From Lachnospiraceae bacterium (GTDB lineage: Bacteria > Bacillota > Clostridia > Lachnospirales > Lachnospiraceae): a DNA stretch of 40,488 bases. This document shows positions 24,790 to 31,127 of this stretch, piece by piece. Numbering within the stretch: position 1 is the first letter of the stretch; every line of letters begins with the position of its first letter. Made by a program: the position numbers and the translations under genes. The notes below the pieces were generated by a model that did no database searches, was not told the origin of the DNA, and was given only the letters and a program-made list of their open reading frames with translations. The stretch covers positions 1 to 40,488 of the forward strand of contig JAKSPD010000015.1 of assembly GCA_024405115.1 (NCBI GenBank), read 5' to 3'.

Positions 24790-25045
24790 TCTACACTTCT
24801 CCTTGGAAATGCGGTGATTTGCGGCGAAATGCCACGATAATCAACGGATTTCCGTCATGTTATTTGTGGTTCCCATCACCCTTGAAACAGGCATTTCGGC
24901 GTATTTTTCCGTATTTTGACGACCTATTTTCAAAGCGTTTGGTGTAAAAAAGGTGTAAAACAGTGTTCATATGTTAAGTTTTACACCTAATCGCATTTCG
25001 CTGCATTTCGTGGATATTTCCGGATTATCATGTCGATTGAAACTG
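24790..25045. other. Left end of the integrative element: arm-type repeats
   Basis: No gene. Holds a 17-bp motif (24821-24837) whose reverse complement occurs at 40300-40316 with one mismatch; GGTGTAAAA at 24941-24949 and 24952-24960 and inverted at 24979-24987; and TTCGTGGATATTTCC (25007-25021) resembling the right-end TTCGTGGTATTTC. These are the expected arm and core sites of a Tn916-type recombinase. The exact junction with chromosome cannot be fixed without an empty site. Confidence 0.55.
24951..24973 (+). repeat. 23-bp direct repeat, left copy
   Basis: Identical over 23 bases to 26366-26388, so the int gene is bracketed by the two copies 1,415 bases apart. It includes GGTGTAAAA and GTGTTCATATG. 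Likely integrase or excisionase binding. Confidence 0.85.
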
Positions 25046-26245
25046 TTATTCAGTCATAACACGCTTGAAATCCTTCATTGCATCTCGGAAGCCAAGGTGC
25101 GTATAGGTGTCAAGCGTGACACTGATTTCTGAATGTCCCATGATGTACTGAAGGTTCTTCGCATTCAGTCCTCTACGGGCCATCTTCGTCGAGAAGGTGT
25201 GTCTGCAGACATGCGGCGTAACGATGGGCATAGGTTCTTTATAATGGGCGTTATACTTGGCACGGATATGCTGGAAATAATGCTCCCAGTGCATCGCAAC
25301 CATCGGCATGCCATTCTTATCCAGGAACAAGAATCCCGACTTACCGTCGATCTCAGGCTCAATAAAAGGCGTTGGCCTGTTATCGATGATATTTCGGAAA
25401 GCCTGCATGACCTCCTCCGACATCGGCACATCCCGAAGGCCTGCATCAGTCTTTGTCGGTTCGTAACTCTTCCCCATGTTGGAATAACGGACCAGCTGGC
25501 CCCGGACATGGATGCACTCCTGCTCAAAGTCCACGTCCTCCGGTGTCAGACCGCAGAACTCAGAGATACGAAGTCCCGTGTTCAGCAGGATGTAGATTGC
25601 ATCGTAATAAGCGCAGAAATGCTGATCTTCCCGGATATAACGCAACAGCTCTGCCTCCCACTCAGGTGACAGTGCATCACGCTTTTTGCTGTCATTTTCG
25701 ATGACAGAGCCCAGTTCGAAATCAAAGGGGTTTCGATTGATCAACTCATCCTCGACAGCCAACTGAAAAGCAGGTCTGATCACGCCACGAATGGTCTGTA
25801 TGGAGCTGTATCCCTTGCCGTTTCGCTGCAGCTTAACCAGCCATAGCTTGGCATCGGACAGCTTCACACGGTCGATTCTGACCGCTGAAAATGGATCCTG
25901 CTTCAGGAAGTTCACCACTGTCTTATAGCCGGTTCTGGTGCTTTCTCTGACGCCTATCTTAGTCTCGATATACCTCTCCACCAGTTCCAGCACCGTCATA
26001 TCTCCGCCAAAGTTTGCAACTCCGTTGAACTGATTACGAAGGATCTGATCCTCCTGTTCACGAAGAGAAGGGGCCATTCTGGCACCATCAGGAAGCTTAT
26101 CCTTAGGCTCCAATCTGCTGCTGTAAAGGCATTTTTCCTTTCCGTCAATATCCTTGTACTTAAAGACATAACGTCCGTCTTTTCTCTGGAACTCTCCATT
26201 TCTTAATACGCGGCCCTTATTGTCGCGTCTTTTTGTTGTACTCAT
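25046..26245 (-). CDS. int: Tn916-type tyrosine integrase
   Basis: 399 residues. The N-terminal RRDNKGRVLRNGEFQRKDGRY is the arm-binding domain of Tn916 Int relatives. A SAM-like core-binding domain (about 82-175) and the catalytic domain follow, with Arg226, Lys265, His345, Arg348, His371 and nucleophile Tyr381 all present. It would integrate and excise the element. AAAGGAG precedes the ATG. Its leader has an extended -10 (26289-26297) and a small hairpin covering the ribosome binding site (TCTCC 26251-26255 with GGAGA 26265-26269). xis, dnaC-like and rep genes lie upstream in the same orientation. Confidence 0.93.
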   Translation of the reverse strand: MSTTKRRDNKGRVLRNGEFQRKDGRYVFKYKDIDGKEKCLYSSRLEPKDKLPDGARMAPSLREQEDQILRNQFNGVANFGGDMTVLELVERYIETKIGVRESTRTGYKTVVNFLKQDPFSAVRIDRVKLSDAKLWLVKLQRNGKGYSSIQTIRGVIRPAFQLAVEDELINRNPFDFELGSVIENDSKKRDALSPEWEAELLRYIREDQHFCAYYDAIYILLNTGLRISEFCGLTPEDVDFEQECIHVRGQLVRYSNMGKSYEPTKTDAGLRDVPMSEEVMQAFRNIIDNRPTPFIEPEIDGKSGFLFLDKNGMPMVAMHWEHYFQHIRAKYNAHYKEPMPIVTPHVCRHTFSTKMARRGLNAKNLQYIMGHSEISVTLDTYTHLGFRDAMKDFKRVMTE

Positions 26246-26250
26246 ATGTG

Positions 26251-26297
26251 TCTCCTTTCAAAACGGAGAGTCCGGCACATACGCGCTTATTATAGCA
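26251..26297 (-). promoter_or_regulatory. int promoter and ribosome-binding-site hairpin
   Basis: Minus-strand TATGCTATAAT (core 26289-26294) is an extended -10. Downstream, TCTCC (complement of 26265-26269) pairs with the GGAGA that contains the int ribosome binding site, with a 9-base loop. Five base pairs only, so masking would be weak unless helped by a factor. Confidence 0.5.
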
Positions 26298-26365
26298 TAT
26301 CGCCGCACTCTCCTCCATATAATCCTTTATAATTCAGTATTTATCGGCTCCTCAGGTGTAAAAGC

Positions 26366-26388
26366 AGGTGTAAAACAGTGTTCATATG
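26366..26388 (+). repeat. 23-bp direct repeat, right copy
   Basis: Matches 24951-24973 exactly. A further GGTGTAAAA copy is at 26355-26363, so this side also carries two tandem motifs. It lies 120 bases upstream of int. Confidence 0.85.
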
Positions 26389-26417
26389 CCATCCCGGTAT
26401 TTACCATTTTGCCTTGT

Positions 26418-26638
26418 TGCTGCCATTCAAAGTTACCACTTTGGTAACTTTGAATGGCAGCATGTGTCTCGTTACGTTTTTCCAAGTTCCCATTTTGGGA
26501 ACTTGCAGGAAACATAACGTTACGGTTATTTCAAATCCTCATTTTGTGGATTTGCAAGAGCTGTCTCATGACCTCAATTTGTGGTCTTGAACGATCTGTC
26601 CCATTACATTTACCGCAAGGTATCATTTTGACACCTTG
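26418..26638. repeat. Array of five palindromes with variable arms and a constant ATTTT-type loop
   Basis: Centres at about 26440, 26494, 26543, 26578 and 26627. Arms: 21-bp perfect stem (26418-26438 with 26442-26462); CAAGTTCCC (26483-26491) with its complement; CAAATCC (26532-26538); GACC (26570-26573); CAAGGT (26616-26621). Each outer edge is CAA/TTG-like and each loop is ATTTT, AATTT or ACTTT. Spacers often contain TGTCYCRTTAC. No open reading frame of note and no T-run. See the findings. Confidence 0.85.
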
Positions 26639-26662
26639 AGATAAGCGTAACACCTAGCCTGA

Positions 26663-27004
26663 TCATTCCGAAACTTCAGCAACCGCTTTCACTCTGTTCC
26701 GATAAGCTTTCTGCCTGCAGGCATTGCAGCAATATCTGGAATCCTTACGTTTTGCATCGTAGATGCCGCCGCAGTACTCGCAGGTCAGGTTACTCCTGGC
26801 CCGGATTCTTTTCTCCTTCTGTCGACGGTTATTCGCGATATTTCCGCACCTGTAAGGACGGCAATACATTTTCTTTTCACTCTGCGTATAGAAGACCCGA
26901 CCGCATCCACCACAGATGATCTTCCTGGTCGATCCACGGTCTCTCTCATACCAGGACTTCAGCAGATCCTGATTTTCCAGTTCCCATTTATCTCTATCAA
27001 ACAT
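26663..27004 (-). CDS. Two-zinc-ribbon protein of the int/xis module
   Basis: 113 residues with two Cys-rich units: CGGC, then CRPYRC (residues about 33-53), and CEYC, then CCNAC near 76-96. The second unit ends CRQKAYRNR, a motif shared by short zinc-finger proteins found beside integrases. It is basic and probably binds DNA. GGAGGGAG precedes the ATG. It sits between xis and int and directly borders the palindrome array, so binding that array is an attractive but untested idea. Confidence 0.75.
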   Translation of the reverse strand: MFDRDKWELENQDLLKSWYERDRGSTRKIICGGCGRVFYTQSEKKMYCRPYRCGNIANNRRQKEKRIRARSNLTCEYCGGIYDAKRKDSRYCCNACRQKAYRNRVKAVAEVSE

Positions 27005-27014
27005 GACTCCCTCC

Positions 27015-27230
27015 TCAGATCGCTACCTGGCGATCAATAAACTGCTCAAAGCGCTTACGCTTAATCATAGTACGCTTGCCGCTTCTTAAGATGAAATCCG
27101 CATCAGGATAATCATCCAGGATCTCTTTCATCTTCTTTTCGCCGATGTGGAAGTACAGAATGGCTTCATTAACCGTCAGCGTATATTTCTCCCAGAAGGG
27201 CATGTCCAGTCCCTTAGTTTCGTACATCAT
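27015..27230 (-). CDS. xis: Tn916 Xis-like excisionase
   Basis: 71 residues. MPFWEKYTLTVNEAILYFHIGEKKMKEIL followed by RSGKRTMIKRKRFEQFID (two adjacent pieces) matches the Tn916 Xis pattern, a winged-helix DNA-bending protein required for excision. ATG 27230 and 27227 are both possible after AAGGAGG. The start overlaps the stop of the DnaC-like gene by 4 bases, so it is translationally coupled to it. Confidence 0.88.
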   Translation of the reverse strand: MMYETKGLDMPFWEKYTLTVNEAILYFHIGEKKMKEILDDYPDADFILRSGKRTMIKRKRFEQFIDRQVAI

Positions 27231-28084
27231 TCCTTTCCCTCCTTCTTAATTCCCAGGATTTCTCCCAGGCGATCCATCTTACGTTTCCGAATGCCCGGCC
27301 GCAGACTGCCTCCTTCAAAATGCACCGGCGAACACATCTCAAGGATCCTGTCATAGACACGCTTATGATCGGTATCCTTAGGCGAAGTCAGAGTATTCAA
27401 TGACAGGTTCGTTGTCACAATCAAAGGCTTTCTGCTCTGATACCTGGCGTCGATTACCTGAAAAGCAATCTCGTTTCCGAACTCTGTGTCTCGCTCCATA
27501 CCATAGTCATCGATGATGAGCAACGAACACTGCCTGACCGCCCGGAGCAGCTCCTCTCTGGACTCAAAGGTCGCATTCATAACATCACTGAGATTCAGCA
27601 TTCGCACTGATACTTCCTGTTGCAACAATGCATTGGCAATGCTGGCAGCCATATAGCTCTTTCCGGTTCCGACATCCCCCCATAGAAGCATTCCCAGGTT
27701 TTCTGCCTTTGCTTTCTCCCAGCCCTCTGCATATTTCCGACAGATCACAACCGCCGGGTTATCTAATTTTGACTCTTCAAAGGTCAGCTCTCTCATGGCA
27801 GGATTACCTGCAAAGCAAATACTACTGAGTCGATCAACCGTACTCATATGCCGCTCATGCTCATGTTCCGCCGCCTTCGCTTCATCCTCGGCACGCTGGC
27901 AGGCGCATCTTCTTGGATGGGTACTATGTCCCATAAATGTGACCCTGTTCCCGGCACGATCCCTGAAGAAATCCTGCAATGGCTCTCCACATACAGAGCA
28001 AACAGCAAACTGCTGGTTATCGTTCTCCAGATTTTCACCTGAAGCATCACTCGTCATCATAATGATTTTTCTTATCTCTTCCAT
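27227..28084 (-). CDS. DnaC-like ATPase (helicase loader)
   Basis: 285 residues from ATG 28084, preceded by AAGGAGG at 10 bases. An N-terminal four-Cys zinc site (Cys29, Cys32, Cys60, Cys62) precedes an AAA+ domain with Walker A GDVGTGKS at 136-143 and Walker B LLIIDDYG, followed by the sensor NLSLN. It is of the DnaC/IstB type and would load the host helicase at the element origin. The upstream ORF stop and this ATG overlap (28084). Confidence 0.87.
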   Translation of the reverse strand: MEEIRKIIMMTSDASGENLENDNQQFAVCSVCGEPLQDFFRDRAGNRVTFMGHSTHPRRCACQRAEDEAKAAEHEHERHMSTVDRLSSICFAGNPAMRELTFEESKLDNPAVVICRKYAEGWEKAKAENLGMLLWGDVGTGKSYMAASIANALLQQEVSVRMLNLSDVMNATFESREELLRAVRQCSLLIIDDYGMERDTEFGNEIAFQVIDARYQSRKPLIVTTNLSLNTLTSPKDTDHKRVYDRILEMCSPVHFEGGSLRPGIRKRKMDRLGEILGIKKEGKE

Positions 28085-28812
28085 CAGAAGCTGTCCTCCT
28101 TTTTGCATTCATAGTCTTCAAAGGTACGGTCTTCACCGACCTTTCTATCATTGGCGGCCCATCGCCTGATGGCAGCTGCATAATTTACATAGGTCCGTCC
28201 GGTTGATGCCACGTACTCACTGAGTTCTTCCACATATCGCTCGGCATTCCCGGCGAACTCCGTCTCCAATTCTGCCAATTCCTTGTCTGCCAGAAAGATA
28301 TTTCCGTAACGGCCTCTGGGCTTGCGATCCATCACTCCGTAACTATCAGTTGGGTTACTATGATTCATTACTTTATTAGGAGCTGGGTATCTGCCTGTAC
28401 TGAGGTCAGGATCCTGGCTATCGGAAGTATTGCTTTTTGAACCTACCGCAGCTGACTTTCTCACTCGGTCAGAAAACTGACTTTCCAAAGCATACTTTAC
28501 GTAAAGATAGTTTGGCTTAGAGAAGCCGCCGGACCTTTTTACAAGCAGTCCTGCCTCACACAGTTCTTTCATTCCTGCTTTAACGGTTGACTCACTTTTG
28601 CCGATTTTCTTCGCCAGTTCCACAATTGGAAAGACAACATATACTCGTCCATACTCGTCGGTCCATTCATTTTTCATAGACAGCCGGGACCGATCATACA
28701 GAACGAGATACACTACCTTAGCCGTCTGACTTATGGGAAGTCTCAGTAAGAATTCCGGGAACTGCAGGTAAGCCGGAAGCTGCGTATCCTGATATAAGAA
28801 TGTGCTTTTCAT
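28084..28812 (-). CDS. Replication initiator A-type protein
   Basis: 242 residues. The N-terminal half has LPISQTAKVVYLVLYDRSRLS then VVFPIVELAKKIGKSESTVKAGMKELCEAGLL, the winged helix of RepA-N-type initiators. A low-complexity linker and a helical C-terminus follow. It should initiate replication of the excised circle. The start is uncertain: AGGAGG lies 13 bases before ATG 28812, and a GTG at 28821 and an ATG at 28839 are alternatives. Its stop overlaps the DnaC-like start. Confidence 0.8.
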   Translation of the reverse strand: MKSTFLYQDTQLPAYLQFPEFLLRLPISQTAKVVYLVLYDRSRLSMKNEWTDEYGRVYVVFPIVELAKKIGKSESTVKAGMKELCEAGLLVKRSGGFSKPNYLYVKYALESQFSDRVRKSAAVGSKSNTSDSQDPDLSTGRYPAPNKVMNHSNPTDSYGVMDRKPRGRYGNIFLADKELAELETEFAGNAERYVEELSEYVASTGRTYVNYAAAIRRWAANDRKVGEDRTFEDYECKKEDSF

Positions 28813-28995
28813 CGTCTGCACTGTTCCTCCTGTATTCATTTTTGACTGATCAGCGTTTCGTAACAGCAAGGAAAATGTGCTGACGGTACCTTCAGACTTC
28901 CGTTGCCTTACAGTTAGAATTCTACCTGTTTGCATTCATATTTCCATGGACAGATAGACCCCCCTGGGACATACTCTTTGTCCATAAAGACAGAA

Positions 28996-29027
28996 ACACC
29001 GCAGCATGATTTCTCATGCTGCGGTGT
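28996..29027 (-). terminator. Terminator of the XRE regulator gene
   Basis: ACACCGCAGCATGA pairs perfectly with its complement (14 bp, 4-base loop). On the minus strand TTTCTGTCTTT follows. It isolates the XRE gene from the rep operon. Confidence 0.85.
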
Positions 29028-29043
29028 CGTTTCGCCTAAATTC

Positions 29044-29382
29044 TTATTCGTATTCTTTTCGCATCTGCAGTAATTCTTCCCGTTTTTCTAAAAGCTTAGT
29101 CACCATGACATCAATGTTTTCAATGCCCTGGTCAATCTCTTCCCTCATTTCTTTCCTAAAATCTTCATCTGTTTTGCCCAATAGAAGAAAATCAATTGAA
29201 ACATCAAAAAGCATTGACATCTGAATCAGCAAATCCATAGAAGCATTCCGAAGGCCGCATTCAATTTTGGCGATCGTGTTCGGACTTAGATTCACTTTCT
29301 CCGCAAACTCTTCTTGTGTCAGGCCCTTCAGCATCCGGAGCTGTCCTATACGCTTTCCCGTTTCCTTTGAGTCATAGTGCAT
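29044..29382 (-). CDS. XRE-family regulator of the element
   Basis: 112 residues. Helix-turn-helix at about 10-64 (GLTQEEFAEKVNLSPNTIAKIE), then a C-terminal amphipathic helical tail. It resembles ImmR-type repressors of integrative elements in place and size. AAAGGAG precedes the ATG. Its own upstream region has two TATACCGAA boxes 16 bases apart (29408-29435) as part of a nine-box field, so autoregulation is likely. Terminated at 28996-29027. Confidence 0.85.
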   Translation of the reverse strand: MHYDSKETGKRIGQLRMLKGLTQEEFAEKVNLSPNTIAKIECGLRNASMDLLIQMSMLFDVSIDFLLLGKTDEDFRKEMREEIDQGIENIDVMVTKLLEKREELLQMRKEYE

Positions 29383-29407
29383 TATGTTTTCTCCTTTTGC
29401 TAATCGG

Positions 29408-29860
29408 TTATACCGAATTCATGATTATACCGAAACCTTCGGAGAGGCCTTGATTTCTCTGGGGGTTCGGCTTTTTATTCGGTATAAAATAAACTGTCAG
29501 ATCAGAAATGTATCTCCTCAAAACAGACGAAGCACCGTAGGATTCGGTATAATCATATGACGCTTCTTTCGGCCTTTTACGTCAAAAATCATGCAGTGGT
29601 GATAGTTCTGTAATAATTATCAAGATGGTTTGAAATAGATCAACGTCCCAAATGGTCATACATCCTGCAAAAAATGCTTTTCATAATTATACCGAAAGTC
29701 GCCGTGATCTGTGGTGTTTTGCAGAAGAACGGAGACTTTCATGTTGAATTATTATACCGAATTGTTTTTCAGAAATGCTGATAGTACGTGGCTTCTTTTG
29801 AGAATTCGGTATAATCATACTTTCGGTATAACCAATATTGTCCCGAATTCGGTGTAAAAT
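29408..29860. promoter_or_regulatory. Nine-copy TTCGGTATAA box field
   Basis: Boxes on plus: 29477-29486, 29542-29553, 29803-29815, 29821-29831, 29845-29860 (last variant with GGTGTAA). On minus: 29408-29420, 29424-29435, 29686-29697, 29751-29764. Consensus ATTCGGTATAAT. No gene is supported between them. They bracket 29383-29967 and probably bind the XRE regulator; several contain a TATAAT -10. Confidence 0.75.
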
Positions 29861-29902
29861 TGGCAAGCAGGGGCCGAGGGCGACCTTTTCTGCGAAAACT
29901 TG

Positions 29903-29917
29903 TTGGGATATTCCCAA
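29903..29917. other. Small perfect palindrome near 29,910, possible transfer-origin remnant
   Basis: TTGGGATATTCCCAA is a 6-bp stem with a 3-base loop in a GC-rich patch. Inverted repeats of this form occur at transfer origins of mobilisable Gram-positive elements, but no relaxase is seen nearby and no nick consensus can be named. Low confidence. Confidence 0.2.
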
Positions 29918-29967
29918 GCCCTTATCGATCACCCCAGAGGTGTGGCTACGCATTTTTAAATGCTATT

Positions 29968-30717
29968 TTATTCCTTAAGAACCGGTGATGACGTCATACT
30001 TCTTTGAAAATATTCACCATTCATTTCGGGATTCACATAGGAAACTGCAAAACATTTTTGTTCATATTTGTTGCCGAACAAGTCTTGAAATGTGATTCGC
30101 ACATCCATTTTTTTGCCAAACATATCGCCTCGAATGATAAAAAAGAACTCAAACTTCTCATCTTTTCCAAGATTAAACTTCCATTGGCATACTTCATTTA
30201 GAAACACGTTTACTATTAGCGCACTGTTCAAGCCAAGATTTTTGATTCCCATTTTTTTAATCTGAACGCCTACACTTTTATTATTCAGAAACTCAGAATT
30301 AATCCTGGGGTATATTGCAGTATTATGAATTGTCTCAGAACTACTCGTCTCCAAAAATGGAAATACTTTATCCCCGCAATAATCAACAAGATTCTCTGTG
30401 TATTCCATTACCCGCCAATGGTCAGTTGATGATTTAACAACATATGGAGATACATTGTAATCAATCTCGGCATCTTCGATTTGGACATCAAGAAACGGCA
30501 ATACACTTTGTCGCTGTTGGAGTATATTGTGCCTCTCGGATTGTTTGAAAGTGAAATAAAATGCAACGAAGGTTGCAATTCCAGTTATTATTGCCCCTAA
30601 ATATCCACCAAAAAAAGATACCCATGATTCATTTGTAATATTCGAAGGAATATTATTACCAATAATCAGATGATCCATTGCTATGGGAATCATAATCACA
30701 GCGATTATGATTCCCAT
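29968..30717 (-). CDS. Membrane protein of unknown function
   Basis: 249 residues as read from ATG 30717. Two hydrophobic segments (about 1-15 and 33-56, with WVSFFGGYLGAIITGIATFVAFYF) are followed by a soluble domain of beta-rich character. Base composition is AT-richer than the neighbours, suggesting a separate origin. The N-terminal segment is truncated: the in-frame codons upstream (DWFWVIA) extend the first membrane helix but have no start codon, and a plausible SD-preceded ATG lies out of frame. The start lies inside a perfect 18-bp inverted repeat. Function unrecognised; possibly an accessory defence protein. Confidence 0.6.
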   Translation of the reverse strand: MGIIIAVIMIPIAMDHLIIGNNIPSNITNESWVSFFGGYLGAIITGIATFVAFYFTFKQSERHNILQQRQSVLPFLDVQIEDAEIDYNVSPYVVKSSTDHWRVMEYTENLVDYCGDKVFPFLETSSSETIHNTAIYPRINSEFLNNKSVGVQIKKMGIKNLGLNSALIVNVFLNEVCQWKFNLGKDEKFEFFFIIRGDMFGKKMDVRITFQDLFGNKYEQKCFAVSYVNPEMNGEYFQRSMTSSPVLKE

Positions 30718-30720
30718 AGC
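30680..30720. repeat. 18-bp perfect inverted repeat over the membrane-protein start
   Basis: GCTATGGGAATCATAATC (30680-30697) and its complement (30703-30720) are separated by 5 bases. On the minus strand the first arm carries the ATG at 30717. It extends about 3 more pairs with a G-U. Confidence 0.85.
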
Positions 30721-30740
30721 GATAACCCAAAACCAATCTA

Positions 30741-30875
30741 TTCATAATCATTATCCTTCGGCTTGACACACTCATTTTCCTGTAATTCCGGTATGTTCAG
30801 TTTTGGTATGGGACGGACATACTCATACAAATCCTTGAGTTCTTCCTTTATTGTATGTCTCTTATCCTCAGCCAT
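30741..30875 (-). CDS. 44-residue protein coupled to the CopG-like gene
   Basis: Reads MAEDKRHTIKEELKDLYEY then VRPIPKLNIPELQENECVK and KPKDNDYE. Its ATG (30875) overlaps the TAA of the upstream gene as TAATG, and AGGGA is nearby. Acidic and soluble, with no recognised domain. The reading frame is clean and its position, tightly coupled and followed by an overlapping start for the membrane protein, supports it being real. Confidence 0.55.
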
Positions 30876-31066
30876 TATCTTTCCCTGCTGTTTTCTTTGA
30901 TCAGTTTCATTTTCTCATCATAATCATCGATGTACATAGAAAGCGCACGCTCGATTGCTACTGTTTTTGACTGTCCGGAAGACTCACAGAAATCTGTGAA
31001 TCTTCTGAACAGATCCATTTTCATTCTTAATGATACGGACTGTGTTGTTCTATTGATATTTTCCAT
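30875..31066 (-). CDS. Ribbon-helix-helix (CopG-like) protein
   Basis: 63 residues. QSVSLRMKMDLFRRFTDFC followed by SKTVAIERALSMYIDDY is the strand-helix-helix pattern of the ribbon-helix-helix DNA-binding fold. Probably a small repressor. AGGAAA lies upstream of the ATG. It is 61 bases after the large exported protein gene and overlaps the 44-residue gene. Confidence 0.72.
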   Translation of the reverse strand: MENINRTTQSVSLRMKMDLFRRFTDFCESSGQSKTVAIERALSMYIDDYDEKMKLIKENSRER

Positions 31067-31127
31067 TATGATTTCCTGCTAATATTTCCATCTCGAAGCT
31101 GCCTAAGCAACGAGTATATTATCCGTT

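Noticed and set aside
24790-24850. A tRNA gene as integration target at the left end
   Set aside because: No cloverleaf or tRNA 3' end is present; the flanking gene is the phosphatase.
26418-26638. Reading the palindrome array as a CRISPR or as a type III toxin-antitoxin RNA array
   Set aside because: CRISPR repeats are constant and spacers variable; here arms vary and loops and spacers are similar. No ToxN-like gene lies beside it.
29903-29917. Calling the TTGGGA palindrome a transfer origin
   Set aside because: No relaxase gene is in the window and no nick consensus is recognisable, so it is listed only as a possibility.
29687-29953. An 88-residue minus-strand reading frame
   Set aside because: It runs through two TTCGGTATAA boxes and the palindrome at 29903, lacks a ribosome binding site and has no protein-like domain.
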